Shown here: positions 33,436 through 41,818 of the stretch, piece after piece
Numbering within the stretch: position 1 is the first letter of the stretch
Layout of the letters: the number at the start of each line of letters is the position of its first letter
Assembly (NCBI RefSeq): GCF_011058155.1
Contig: NZ_JAALFC010000023.1
Coordinates: 1 to 60,902, forward strand
Reading direction: 5' to 3'
Origin: Litoribacterium kuwaitense
GTDB lineage: Bacteria > Bacillota > Bacilli > Bacillales > DSM-28697
Length of the DNA stretch: 60,902 nucleotides
Position numbers and translations under genes: made by a program
The notes under the pieces: generated by a model
Database searches by the model: none
Seen by the model: the letters and a program-made list of their open reading frames with translations, nothing else
Told to the model about the DNA's origin: nothing

Positions 33436-34299
33436 TTAATTTTGGCTGTCCTCATCGTTCTTGATGACCCGGATACATATTTTGGTGACGAACTCGGAGG
33501 GATGTTTGTTTAAGTCTGGTTGAATGTCTTTCATATTAAATTTGGACGAAACAAGCCCTATGTCGTAAATCTCGATCGCTTTTCCAACGGGGGTTAGATG
33601 CTGCTTGTTCACCCAATGGATTAATCTCTCATACCCTACACCTAATTCTGAATAAGGGCCTTTCACCGTTAAACATGCGTATGTGCCCCCTTTTAAGACC
33701 GCACAATCTTCTTTCTGGCTCGTACCTTTGATTGGTATAAGAAATTCTACATCTACCTCTTTTTGATCTAAATCTAGCTCATGAAAGATCGCCATGTGCT
33801 TTCCTGTAACTTCGAGATTAAAAGCATAAATCCGGTCAAATAACTTTTTGACGAGCTGATCAATAAATGTCACGTTGATTTTCTCACGTATCGTATAGAC
33901 CAGTACTTCCTGTCGGTGTTCCATAAAACAGCTAGATACAAGAGGACCTGGAATGATAGAAGCTTCTTTTTCAATTTTTGCTTTTAACCGGCTCAGCTCT
34001 TCTATTTGTTGAGAAATCTGTTCTTTTTGATTGTTAAGCTCATCCATTTTATGTTCTAATATGCTTTGCCATTGTGTGTGATCAGGGCTCTCAATAAATT
34101 CCTTAATTGTAGCTAAGGAAAATTGACAGCTTTTTAGCAGCTTTATCTTTTTACTGATTTGAATTTTGTCATAGTTATAATACCGATAGTTTGTTACAGG
34201 ATCTATATAAGAAGGATTGAGCAAACCAATTTCACTATAATAGCGTAATGTTTTCACAGGTATGTTACATATTTTAGAAAATTTTCCGATAGAGTACAT
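33436..34299 (-). CDS. MerR-family regulator with GyrI-like effector domain (BmrR type)
   Basis: A 287-residue regulator. Residues 1-70 are the MerR DNA-binding domain (YSIGKFSKICNIPVKTLRYYSEIGLL, DPVTNYRYY; shown in part), residues about 75-115 a dimerising coiled coil (NQKEQISQQIEELSRLKAKI), and residues about 130-280 a GyrI-like small-molecule domain. This is the BmrR architecture that senses hydrophobic or cationic drugs. It precedes the C45 gene by 84 bases and may control it. No convincing ribosome site; start assigned at the conserved MYSIGKFSK. Confidence 0.85.
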   Translation of the reverse strand: MYSIGKFSKICNIPVKTLRYYSEIGLLNPSYIDPVTNYRYYNYDKIQISKKIKLLKSCQFSLATIKEFIESPDHTQWQSILEHKMDELNNQKEQISQQIEELSRLKAKIEKEASIIPGPLVSSCFMEHRQEVLVYTIREKINVTFIDQLVKKLFDRIYAFNLEVTGKHMAIFHELDLDQKEVDVEFLIPIKGTSQKEDCAVLKGGTYACLTVKGPYSELGVGYERLIHWVNKQHLTPVGKAIEIYDIGLVSSKFNMKDIQPDLNKHPSEFVTKICIRVIKNDEDSQN

Positions 34300-34719
34300 T
34301 TTATGCGACCTTCGCTTTCTTAAGATAAGCGCCTTTTCTGAGAAAAACTTTTGTTCATAGACTATGACACGGATGACGTGATGTTGCTTTTTTTATGGAG
34401 AGGAAACGTGACCGTTAATGGAAGAGAAGGATTTGATCATATTCATGGGCAAGTGGTCAGATCGTTACTAAAATAATTTATTGACCTTCAGAGGGTCATT
34501 CACAAAAGTTACAGGACATCATGAAGAGGGATGTATGTATGTCTGTCGCCCATAAGCTTTGGGATCTTTCAGGACGAGCGAGCCAACGAGTGACGGCTGA
34601 AAGCGTTTGACAACAGGCTGAAGGTAGAGGCTCCCCTCTACCCATTCCTTTATTCAATAAAGAACCTGCGTTCATTTTTTTAAGGCGACCAAATGTATGT
34701 TTTCGCATAGGTTGCCATT
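34300..34719. other. Intergenic stretch with a hairpin and a gene tail
   Basis: A perfect 8-bp hairpin GGTAGAGG/CCTCTACC lies at 34623-34642. A plus-strand frame ending ...REGFDHIHGQVVRSLLK at about 34472 looks like the tail of a vanished gene. A 70-codon minus-strand frame at 34496-34708 has no gene-like features. Confidence 0.35.
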
Positions 34720-35355
34720 TTAATTGATCGATTTAATTTCTTCTAAATCCGAACTGCATAGGATTTCTAAGTTAGAAAAAATCTTTTCGGGTGACCAGTC
34801 CCACCATTTTATTTTCAGTAAATGATCAATCAAGTCATCATCAAATCTTTTCTTAATGACCCGACCTGGATTTCCCCCGACAATATGGTAAGCAGGAACA
34901 TCCTTCGCTACTACAGAATTTGCAGCGATCACCGCTCCATCTCCTATGTGAACACCAGGCATAATCGTCACATGTTGACCAATCCAAACATCATTGCCGA
35001 CGACCGTATCCCCTTTATATGGTAGCTCGTCGAGTGATGGCGTCGCTTTTTCCCAACCATTGCCCATGATATTAAATGGATAGGTCGTTACCGAGCTCAT
35101 CCGGTGATTTGCTCCATTCATAACAAATTCTACACCCTTTGCAATGGCACAAAACTTACCAATAATGAGCTGATCACCAATAACCTCATAATGATGTGTG
35201 ACGTGTTCCTCAAATTTTTCTGCGCCATTCACATCATCATAATAGCTATAATCTCCTACGATAATATGAGGTCGAGTAATCGTATTCTTTATAAAACAAA
35301 CACTTTTTGTTGCTGGATTGGGATAAATATCATTCGGGTTCGGACCGTATTGCAT
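34720..35355 (-). CDS. Vat-family streptogramin A acetyltransferase-like xenobiotic acyltransferase
   Basis: A 211-residue left-handed beta-helix (hexapeptide) acetyltransferase. The Vat/CatB signature is clear: FVMNGANHRM with the catalytic His, YPFNIMG, the hexapeptide run KGDTVVGNDVWIG, and IVGGNPGRVIKKRF. Family members acetylate streptogramin A or chloramphenicol with acetyl-CoA; length and N-terminus (MQYGPNPNDIYPNP) fit Vat. GGGAGG supports ATG 35355. Whether it confers resistance cannot be judged from sequence, since intrinsic bacillar Vat-like genes vary in activity. It is unlinked to transposition genes other than relics. Confidence 0.82.
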   Translation of the reverse strand: MQYGPNPNDIYPNPATKSVCFIKNTITRPHIIVGDYSYYDDVNGAEKFEEHVTHHYEVIGDQLIIGKFCAIAKGVEFVMNGANHRMSSVTTYPFNIMGNGWEKATPSLDELPYKGDTVVGNDVWIGQHVTIMPGVHIGDGAVIAANSVVAKDVPAYHIVGGNPGRVIKKRFDDDLIDHLLKIKWWDWSPEKIFSNLEILCSSDLEEIKSIN

Positions 35356-35973
35356 TCGTTTTTCCTCCCATTTTACGTTTTTTGAATGCCTCAGTGCCTT
35401 GCAGGCCTCATTATGAACCCTTTTCATTGCGTCTAAGGGGAAACAAAAAACCCCCATTCATTCAGAATTGGCGGCATTAAAAATAGAAGGGTACACAAAA
35501 AGAGACTAAACTCCTTTAGATCCAACTACAGAAAGCCAATCCTATTCTGAAAAACGACAATTAAAGGCATCATCAATGAAGCAGAGATTGTCTGCTAAGC
35601 ACCTTAAATTGTTTGTTTTCATCAATAGGATTAATACTTCATGTAATTGGTTCACCCTTCCTCTTGTCTAAAGTTATTTCAAACTATACTTTGAATGCTA
35701 TGCCATTGTCAACTGTTGGAATGACTCAATCTGAGAGTGGCGTTCCTGTAAGCTTTGCCTAGAAATCGCTCTAACTGAATCATCGCTTTTTACATACGTT
35801 CGTTCAGTAGTACCTTTCTTTCTACTCTTGAAAACCCATTATGTGACGAATGTCTGTAAAATTGTGCTCCACGCAAAACTGTATCGAACACTCTTGATTT
35901 GCATAGTGCCTTTCTCTTCGTTATGCTATTTTTGTAAATACTTGGTCATGGCTATCTCATCCTAAAATGAGGG
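35356..35973. other. Gene-poor stretch
   Basis: About 600 bases without a credible gene. On the minus strand a frame reading DDSVRAISRQSLQERHSQIESFQQLTMA (in parts) ends near 35700 and could be a fragment, but has no start or recognised domain. Confidence 0.35.
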
Positions 35974-36195
35974 ATGAATATAAATTTCAAACAATTCCGA
36001 CGTATCATCATGTGGATACTCTTAACATTCGGGGTAGGAATACTGATACTTATCCAAATCGTCAGTGGTAAAGGAATGACGGAATGGCAAGACCCCATGA
36101 CACAAACTGTTTGCGTTTACTTAATTTTAGTTTTTATGTATAGCCTCGTTCTTAACGTTGTTCCAATGGTATGGAATCATTTCAAGAAAAAATGA
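35974..36195 (+). CDS. Small membrane protein, unknown
   Basis: A 73-residue peptide with two hydrophobic segments (about 12-31 and 45-65) and basic ends (KQFRR at the start, HFKKK at the end). The Shine-Dalgarno signal is weak: TGAGGG runs straight into the ATG, so the start is uncertain. No family recognised. It lies isolated between decayed DNA and the DUF4387 operon on the other strand. Confidence 0.45.
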   Translation: MNINFKQFRRIIMWILLTFGVGILILIQIVSGKGMTEWQDPMTQTVCVYLILVFMYSLVLNVVPMVWNHFKKK

Positions 36196-36375
36196 ATTGT
36201 CGTAACGAGTGCTCACTTAAGCGGACCAATGCTCCATTCAAGAAAAGTTAAAAACACATGGGGTTAACGGCATGTTCTTCCTAAGAAACGAAATTCATAT
36301 TTCTGAGCAATCATAGCACAGACCGTACCGTGGCCTGTGCTACTAAGCTTATATCCGTTCTTCGTTCATTGGCTG

Positions 36376-36711
36376 TTATGAAGCATCCATTTCAAAACTT
36401 AAGTTTAATAACGGACCATGCTGCTGAGCCCCATAGACATCCGTTTCTCCTAAGTCACCTGCTACGCGAGGTCTTACAATCGTCGCTTTGATTGCATTTG
36501 CAGGCTCAAACTCGACGAGAGAGATCACCTGCTCAACTGGTATTTTGTATAACGAAGCAATGAGCTCTTTTGTGATCGTCTTACTTTCTTTCACCTGCGT
36601 AAAAATATGTTGATCCTTGAAGATGATATCTAGCGTTAATTCATAAGGTCCCGCGTTTTTGCTGCGAATGACACTCGCTAACTCTTTAATGTTTTTCATC
36701 GTTTTAGGCAT
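36376..36711 (-). CDS. DUF4387 protein (AtuA-associated)
   Basis: A 111-residue DUF4387-family protein (KELASVIRSKNAGPYELTLDIIF, then VARPRVAGDLGETDVYGAQQHGPLL-type end, given in part). Such proteins are nearly always encoded directly after an AtuA/DUF1446-family gene, as here, where the two genes overlap by 8 bases. They are presumed to be the small subunit or partner of the AtuA-like protein, analogous to split acyl-CoA-modifying proteins. Function is unproven. Confidence 0.85.
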   Translation of the reverse strand: MPKTMKNIKELASVIRSKNAGPYELTLDIIFKDQHIFTQVKESKTITKELIASLYKIPVEQVISLVEFEPANAIKATIVRPRVAGDLGETDVYGAQQHGPLLNLSFEMDAS

Positions 36712-38077
36712 GAATGTTCACCCCAATCAGCTGATATTCGACAGGAAAAATGTCATAAGGGTCATCTACCTCAAGTAAATGATGGACGTTGAATTGGTAA
36801 ACGACTCCTGCTTGAAAGTCAGAAGGAGAATATGGAAAAGCCAAGTTTCCAGCTGTTGCAATTCGATCTGGATACCCGAAATGCAGCATGGTAGAGCGTG
36901 CAAAACTACAAACTGCATTTGCCATTTCTTCTGTATCTGCCACAGCTTCGATAATGATCCCTACTTCTGTCGGCTGAGCTTCCACTTCTGGCTCGAGCTC
37001 TTTCATGACGCCGCCTTTGCCATAAATGTTAAAAAGCAGCTCATAATGGACATCAATGGAGCTAAAATGATCGTTTACTTGCTCTCGTACTCCCGCGATA
37101 ATGGCATCGAGTTGACTGATAAAAATAGGATCTCTGGCCCCTGCAATCGAAACCGTCCGGTAACCAATAGGTTTCGCTCCTTCTAATTTAACTGTATATT
37201 GTTGATCTTCAACATATTGACTACCGGATACTTTAACTACCCTGTCAGAATGCTGCTCAAATTTCGTTTCATGAAGGTCTAAATATCCCCCAGGACCAGG
37301 AAGAATATATGGGTTCGTTTTTTCATACAAAGTATGAGCAGCTACAGAGGTCGTTGTACACTTTCGATTTGGGTTTAATGGTTCAATTAAAAAGTGGTCT
37401 TGCCTCAAGTAACCCATCATGCAATCACTGCCACTGCCGGGGAGCGCAGCAATTGAAGCACATTCAAGGATTTTACCCATATGAATCGCTAAGCCTTTAT
37501 CAAATCCCTCTTTAATAGCATTTGCTGAAAAAACCGTCGGATCGTACGCTCTGCCTGCAATGATGACCTCAGCCCCTTCATCAAGTGCCTTCATGATCGG
37601 TTCGACCCCAATTTGACCTACAATATGAGAACTTTGCTCGATGTCCTCAACACGAAGAGGATTGCCAGGCGGTAATACTTTTATTTTTTCTGCATTTATC
37701 TTTTCTTTTAAAACATTTTTATCCATTTGTGATTGGATTGTTGCCATCTTAAAATGAAGCTTTTTCTCATTTGCAATTTCGAGAACAATATCTACACACC
37801 ATTGTAAGTGTGGTTCAGCGCCAGCTCCACCTGCTGTGCCGACGATGACAGGAATGTTTCTCTTTATCCCAGCCTCTAACATAAACGCTAAATCACGCTT
37901 GACTGCTGTGCGATCAGTAAATGACTGACCCGATCCAAGATAATAAGGGCCAGGGTCTATTGATCCTGCATCGACCGCAATCACGTGTGGGTTTTTTTCC
38001 AACCCAGCTTCAAATGATGAAGCTGGGAAACCGTAACCTAATATCGCCGTTGGTGATAATACTCTCATTTCATTCAT
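36704..38077 (-). CDS. AtuA-family (DUF1446) acyclic terpene utilisation-like protein
   Basis: A 457-residue AtuA/DUF1446 protein. Recognisable parts: LGYGFPASSF, VDAGSIDPGPYYLG, VGTAGGAGAEPHLQW, IIAGRAYDPTVFSA and the YILPGPGGYLDLHE stretch. In Pseudomonas AtuA takes part in citronellol/geranyl-CoA breakdown; in Bacillales this family appears with DUF4387 and a carboxylate transporter, suggesting metabolism of an imported hydroxy- or branched acid instead (inference). GGAGGTG precedes ATG 38077. Second in the operon after the split transporter. Confidence 0.82.
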   Translation of the reverse strand: MNEMRVLSPTAILGYGFPASSFEAGLEKNPHVIAVDAGSIDPGPYYLGSGQSFTDRTAVKRDLAFMLEAGIKRNIPVIVGTAGGAGAEPHLQWCVDIVLEIANEKKLHFKMATIQSQMDKNVLKEKINAEKIKVLPPGNPLRVEDIEQSSHIVGQIGVEPIMKALDEGAEVIIAGRAYDPTVFSANAIKEGFDKGLAIHMGKILECASIAALPGSGSDCMMGYLRQDHFLIEPLNPNRKCTTTSVAAHTLYEKTNPYILPGPGGYLDLHETKFEQHSDRVVKVSGSQYVEDQQYTVKLEGAKPIGYRTVSIAGARDPIFISQLDAIIAGVREQVNDHFSSIDVHYELLFNIYGKGGVMKELEPEVEAQPTEVGIIIEAVADTEEMANAVCSFARSTMLHFGYPDRIATAGNLAFPYSPSDFQAGVVYQFNVHHLLEVDDPYDIFPVEYQLIGVNIHA

Positions 38078-38137
38078 TACGAGCACCTCCGTCTTGAATT
38101 TAATTATAAAGTCATAAGAATTTTATTTATAAGAAAA

Positions 38138-39444
38138 CTACAAAAGTAAAGGGACAATTAATCCTGCAATTAATAGAATTAACGCACCACCTAAGCGTGA
38201 TGAAATCTGCGCCAGAGGCATAAGCTCCATTCTTTTGGCCGCAGATAATACCGCGACATCACCAGTGCCTCCCATATTAGCCATACACAACCCTGCTGTG
38301 ATCGAAGCTTCAATAGGATAAAATCCTACTAATCTCCCAATGGCTCCTGCTCCAATAATGGCACCAACAATAACCGCAGCTACAATCAGGATATATTGCA
38401 GTGTTAAAGCATTTAAGACTGCACTAAAATCGGTGTATGTGACTCCGACTCCTACTAGCAAAGGAAACGTCCAATTCTTAACGACAAATTGATACCATTG
38501 GCTTGCGGAGTCTTCTACGATTTGCGGGAGGAATCCAAATATTTTGGCAACCGCTACGGAGATGATCATTAACGCATATGCATGCAGAGGGATAAAGCCA
38601 CTCAAGATTTGGCCAACAACGAAAAAGGCTACTGCCGCAAATAATCCCGCTCCCATCATTTTTATGTCATATTTTTTGGAACAGGCTGTTCATAATTAAA
38701 ATCTTTCATTAACTGACCATTACCAGTTAAGCTCGGTCGTTTTTTCCCTAAGAGATTTAATAAACTGGCTGCAATAATTGCCATGACATTTCCTAGTGCC
38801 AGTGCAGGTACAAGTAAAGACATATAATATGAAGGGTCATTCCCTAAAAAGTCAGAGAATACTTGGGCCATAGGGACCGCACCAGCTCCTAAGCCCCCAC
38901 CCATAATTGGAAGAGCGATAATCGTCATCGCATCAACTAAGCCAAACCCTATAAAAAAGCCAATGATTCCTGCCAAAGCTCCTGCTGCAACAACTGCACC
39001 GATGATTGGGACAAAATACCTTGCTCCTGCTTGAACAAGAAGCTTAGAGTTCATTCCTAAAATACTACCCGTAATCAGGGCTGCAATATAAAAATTTAGA
39101 AATCCACCATCAGCCATAAAGGTATCGACAACTGCGATCGTATTCTCGGGAAGTAGGTCAGCGTAGACTAAAAACGAAGACACAAAGATCGTTACGATAG
39201 CTCCCCCGCCTAAGTAAGATCTTATGATCGGTGTATGATCACCAAGTTTCCCTAAAATCTCTCCTAATACGATCATGATGAATAGTGCACCAATTAAACC
39301 AGAGGGTAGATTATCCGTATAAACAGCGATTAAAGCGATCAAGGAAAAAGCAATAAATATCGGCAATGGCGTGTGATACAAGAGACGCTTGTTTAAAAAG
39401 GTATTGCTAACTTGCTGAGGGTTCACCTTCGCTTCACTATTCAC
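38138..39444 (-). pseudogene. 2-hydroxycarboxylate transporter (CimH/CitS/MaeN family), split by a frameshift
   Basis: Two consecutive frames, 39444-38662 (260 residues) and 38659-38138 (173 residues), together make one 2HCT symporter of the usual 430-450 residues. The first contains the first glycine-rich reentrant loop (MGGGLGAGAVPMAQV), the second the matching one (MANMGGTGDVAVLSAA). They are out of frame by one base at a run of six A (38672-38677 as T on the plus strand). Adding one A would read VPKKYDIKMMGAGLF without a stop. Either a mutation, a sequencing error, or slippage. It would carry citrate, malate or a similar hydroxy acid with Na+ or H+. Confidence 0.8.
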
Positions 39445-39496
39445 TTAACATTCCTCCTTAGAACATATGGTTGACTCTCAAAACAACTGAATCGGA

Positions 39497-39511
39497 TATT
39501 GTATCCAATTA
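39497..39511. promoter_or_regulatory. GntR operator upstream of the transporter operon
   Basis: ATATTGTATCCAATT, with the dyad ATTG-TATC-CAAT, is identical to 40288-40302 in front of the GntR gene. FCD-type GntR regulators bind dyads of the ATTGTATACAAT kind. Confidence 0.7.
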
Positions 39512-39523
39512 TACTCGCAAAAA

Positions 39524-39538
39524 TAAAACGCTTTCATT
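39524..39538 (-). promoter_or_regulatory. cre site (CcpA)
   Basis: Minus strand ATGAAAGCGTTTTAT fits the relaxed Bacillus consensus WTGAAARCGYTTWNN at every position. It lies 80 bases before the transporter start, so catabolite control is likely. Confidence 0.6.
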
Positions 39539-39600
39539 TTAACAAACGCTATTGGGACATGTCAGCTTAAAATCACCCCCTCATCTTTTTAAATCATGGC

Positions 39601-40263
39601 TTATCTACTATTCTTCGTTTTTATAAAGGTCATTAAGGATTTCCCTGTACGCGAAATATGCTCTTTAATGAGTCGGCCTGCTTTCTCTGAATCTTCAGCT
39701 TGAATGGCTAGCAGGATTTCCTTATGCTCTTGATTTGATTTTTCCATCTGCCCCTGTAGAAAGAATGGCGTATGCTGAGGATAACCATTCCATAGTGTTT
39801 GAATAAATTTTGAAAGCCTACTCCACGGACAACGTAATAATAATAGGTTATGAGATTCTTTGTTTAGCTCAACAAACTCTTCTGAGCTTTTGGTTTGATC
39901 CATTTCGCGCACTAATTCTTCGAGCCTTTTGACGTCCTCACGTGTTTTATAAGGTAAGCTTTTACGTATTGCTAAGCTTTCCATTTCTGATCTCAAAACA
40001 TAATTCTCTTCAATGTCTTCTAAACTTAACTCCTTCACAAAGGCTCCGCGATAAGGCTCAACTTTCACTAACCCTTCATTTTCCAGCTGCCGCAGTGCCT
40101 CACGTATTGGCATTCTGCTAATGCCTAATTGTTTAGCTAACTGATCTTGCGTTAACTTCACACCAGGTTGTAACTCACCGCTAAAAATGGCTTTCCTTAA
40201 AGTATTACAAGTTTTTATATATAAGGAATCCTTGTCGTGTAGCTGTAACGATTTCACTATCAT
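39601..40263 (-). CDS. GntR-family regulator, FCD (FadR/VanR) subfamily
   Basis: A 220-residue regulator. The winged helix spans residues about 15-75 (LTQDQLAKQLGISRMPIREALRQLENEGLV, in part), and the all-helical FCD ligand domain follows (ENYVLRSEMESLAIR, HNLLLLRC with metal-binding-type His/Asp, ending HISRTGKSL). FCD domains bind carboxylates, matching the neighbouring 2-hydroxycarboxylate transporter. AAGGAAG precedes ATG 40263. Its own promoter and that of the transporter carry the same 15-bp operator. Confidence 0.87.
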   Translation of the reverse strand: MIVKSLQLHDKDSLYIKTCNTLRKAIFSGELQPGVKLTQDQLAKQLGISRMPIREALRQLENEGLVKVEPYRGAFVKELSLEDIEENYVLRSEMESLAIRKSLPYKTREDVKRLEELVREMDQTKSSEEFVELNKESHNLLLLRCPWSRLSKFIQTLWNGYPQHTPFFLQGQMEKSNQEHKEILLAIQAEDSEKAGRLIKEHISRTGKSLMTFIKTKNSR

Positions 40264-40287
40264 CACTTCCTTTTTCTTATTGGTAGT

Positions 40288-40302
40288 ATATTGTATCCAA
40301 TT
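40288..40302. promoter_or_regulatory. GntR operator upstream of its own gene
   Basis: ATATTGTATCCAATT, identical to 39497-39511; 25 bases before the GntR start codon, implying autoregulation. Confidence 0.7.
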
Positions 40303-40341
40303 TGGAATCGCAATATATTTCAGAATGTTTATCAAAATTTA

Positions 40342-40372
40342 AAGCAAAGAGGGATATCCCTTTGCCTCTACT
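40342..40372 (-). terminator. Probable terminator of the MFS gene
   Basis: The palindromic stretch GCAAAG/CTTTGC with inner GGGATATCCC (40344-40366) forms a stem about 50 bases after the MFS stop; the tail is only moderately T-rich. Confidence 0.5.
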
Positions 40373-40413
40373 AAATTATTGTTCCATTCATAACAATTTA
40401 TCAAGTTATCAAC

Positions 40414-41661
40414 TTAAATAGCTTTGTTGAACCCTTTCACTGATGCGTCTAACCTTCTTGATAAAACCGACCATATCATAGCTAACAGCAGGAGTATTAT
40501 CCCACCACCCCAATATAAATGGGCAAAACCTGCCTGAAACTGTATGAATAAATAGCTCATTGCTGGACCTAAAGCTGCTCCTACATCTTGAGAGATGGCG
40601 TATACGGTAAGGAAGGACACAACATTTGTTGTTTTTGCTGTGTCTAGTGCAATTGTGTCTAGGAGTGTCGTTAAAATGGTAGCTCCAGCCATGACTAACA
40701 GCGTGATGACGATCCAGACTGCTAAAGGAAGCCTCAGCGATATCATTCCAAAGACAATTCCTGCAAACATTAATGACACAATAAACATTGGCAGTCTTCC
40801 TGTTGAGCCATCTGACCAGTGCCCAACAGCCCTGCCCAGAAAAGGTTCCCATGTCCATCTAACCGCTTGGATCGTGCCTGATAACAACGTAACACTCACT
40901 ACCATATTCAAGATTGAAATACGCTCTCCATAAAAATGTGCAATCATAGCACTCAGCGTGGATGTTAATATTCCTTGATATAACATCGCTATGAGAAAAC
41001 CTGAAACGATAATTGAGGCTTTATACCCCTTCTTACCAATGAAAGGTCTAGCTTTATTTGTTTCATTCTTCTTTTCAGTAGACTCATGATCGTGAGTCAT
41101 ATTAGCCTTGACAATGAAAGGAAGACCTAAAAGCGTGACAAAACCAAACCCAATAGCAACGGTACTCAAGCCAATTAGAGGAACTAACAAGCCTCCAATT
41201 AACATCCCTACTAAGCTTCCCGTTCGATAGAGTCCATTATATAAACCCATTGATTTTCCCCGTTTATTTTGATTGGCATATAGGGCAACAACCGATAATC
41301 CACCGATGCGGAAGAAAGACCAGGCAATCCCCCATAAAGCGCGCAGGAGTACCCAAGCGGCAAATCCTTCAAAAACGCCATAGCCAATTGTTGTAAACCC
41401 GCCTAATAAAACGGCAATAATGAGCCCAGTCTTTAACGAAATCTGTTTGTACACCCAGCCAATCAATGGATTAAAAGGCAATCTTATAAAGCGATTGATC
41501 GAAAGAAGAACACCAACTTGCCAAAGCGATTCAATACCTACACTTTGCCAATAGATGGGCAAGGCAATATACAGCATAGAATCTCCTAAGAGGCTTAAAG
41601 CTGTGACTAAGGCGACTATTGTAATCGTTTTTGAAGACATTTGCTCTTTTATAGTCACCAA
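40414..41661 (-). CDS. MFS efflux-type transporter
   Basis: A 415-residue transporter with about 12 membrane segments and a His/Glu/Lys-rich central loop (THDHESTEKKNETNKA, about residue 195). FNPLIGWVYKQIS corresponds to the loop 2-3 motif. It lies downstream of the cysteine-rich flavoprotein and MarR genes on the same strand and probably exports the compound they handle. The start is uncertain: TTG 41661 or GTG 41658 follow GGGAGG, while an ATG at codon 8 is also possible. Confidence 0.8.
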   Translation of the reverse strand: MVTIKEQMSSKTITIVALVTALSLLGDSMLYIALPIYWQSVGIESLWQVGVLLSINRFIRLPFNPLIGWVYKQISLKTGLIIAVLLGGFTTIGYGVFEGFAAWVLLRALWGIAWSFFRIGGLSVVALYANQNKRGKSMGLYNGLYRTGSLVGMLIGGLLVPLIGLSTVAIGFGFVTLLGLPFIVKANMTHDHESTEKKNETNKARPFIGKKGYKASIIVSGFLIAMLYQGILTSTLSAMIAHFYGERISILNMVVSVTLLSGTIQAVRWTWEPFLGRAVGHWSDGSTGRLPMFIVSLMFAGIVFGMISLRLPLAVWIVITLLVMAGATILTTLLDTIALDTAKTTNVVSFLTVYAISQDVGAALGPAMSYLFIQFQAGFAHLYWGGGIILLLLAMIWSVLSRRLDASVKGFNKAI

Positions 41662-41776
41662 GGTTCATCCTCCCAGGAATAAAATATTTATTGTTATTTG
41701 CTTAGTTCATTAAATTGTTTCAGCACGTATCTTTTTGTGATTCTAACCTGATTCATTATCAATGGTCCCCTAAAGA

Positions 41777-41808
41777 TTTTGGGGGAAGCATAAGAGGCTC
41801 CCCCTTTT
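41777..41808. terminator. Hairpin between flavoprotein and MFS genes
   Basis: GGGGGAAGC pairs with GGCTCCCCC (41781-41789 and 41796-41804; one mismatch), flanked by TTTT on both sides. It may attenuate the downstream MFS gene. Confidence 0.55.
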
Positions 41809-41818
41809 GTAAGTGTAA

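Noticed and set aside
34496-34708. 70-codon minus-strand frame
   Set aside because: Low-complexity basic reading with no ribosome site; the only real structure there is a short hairpin.
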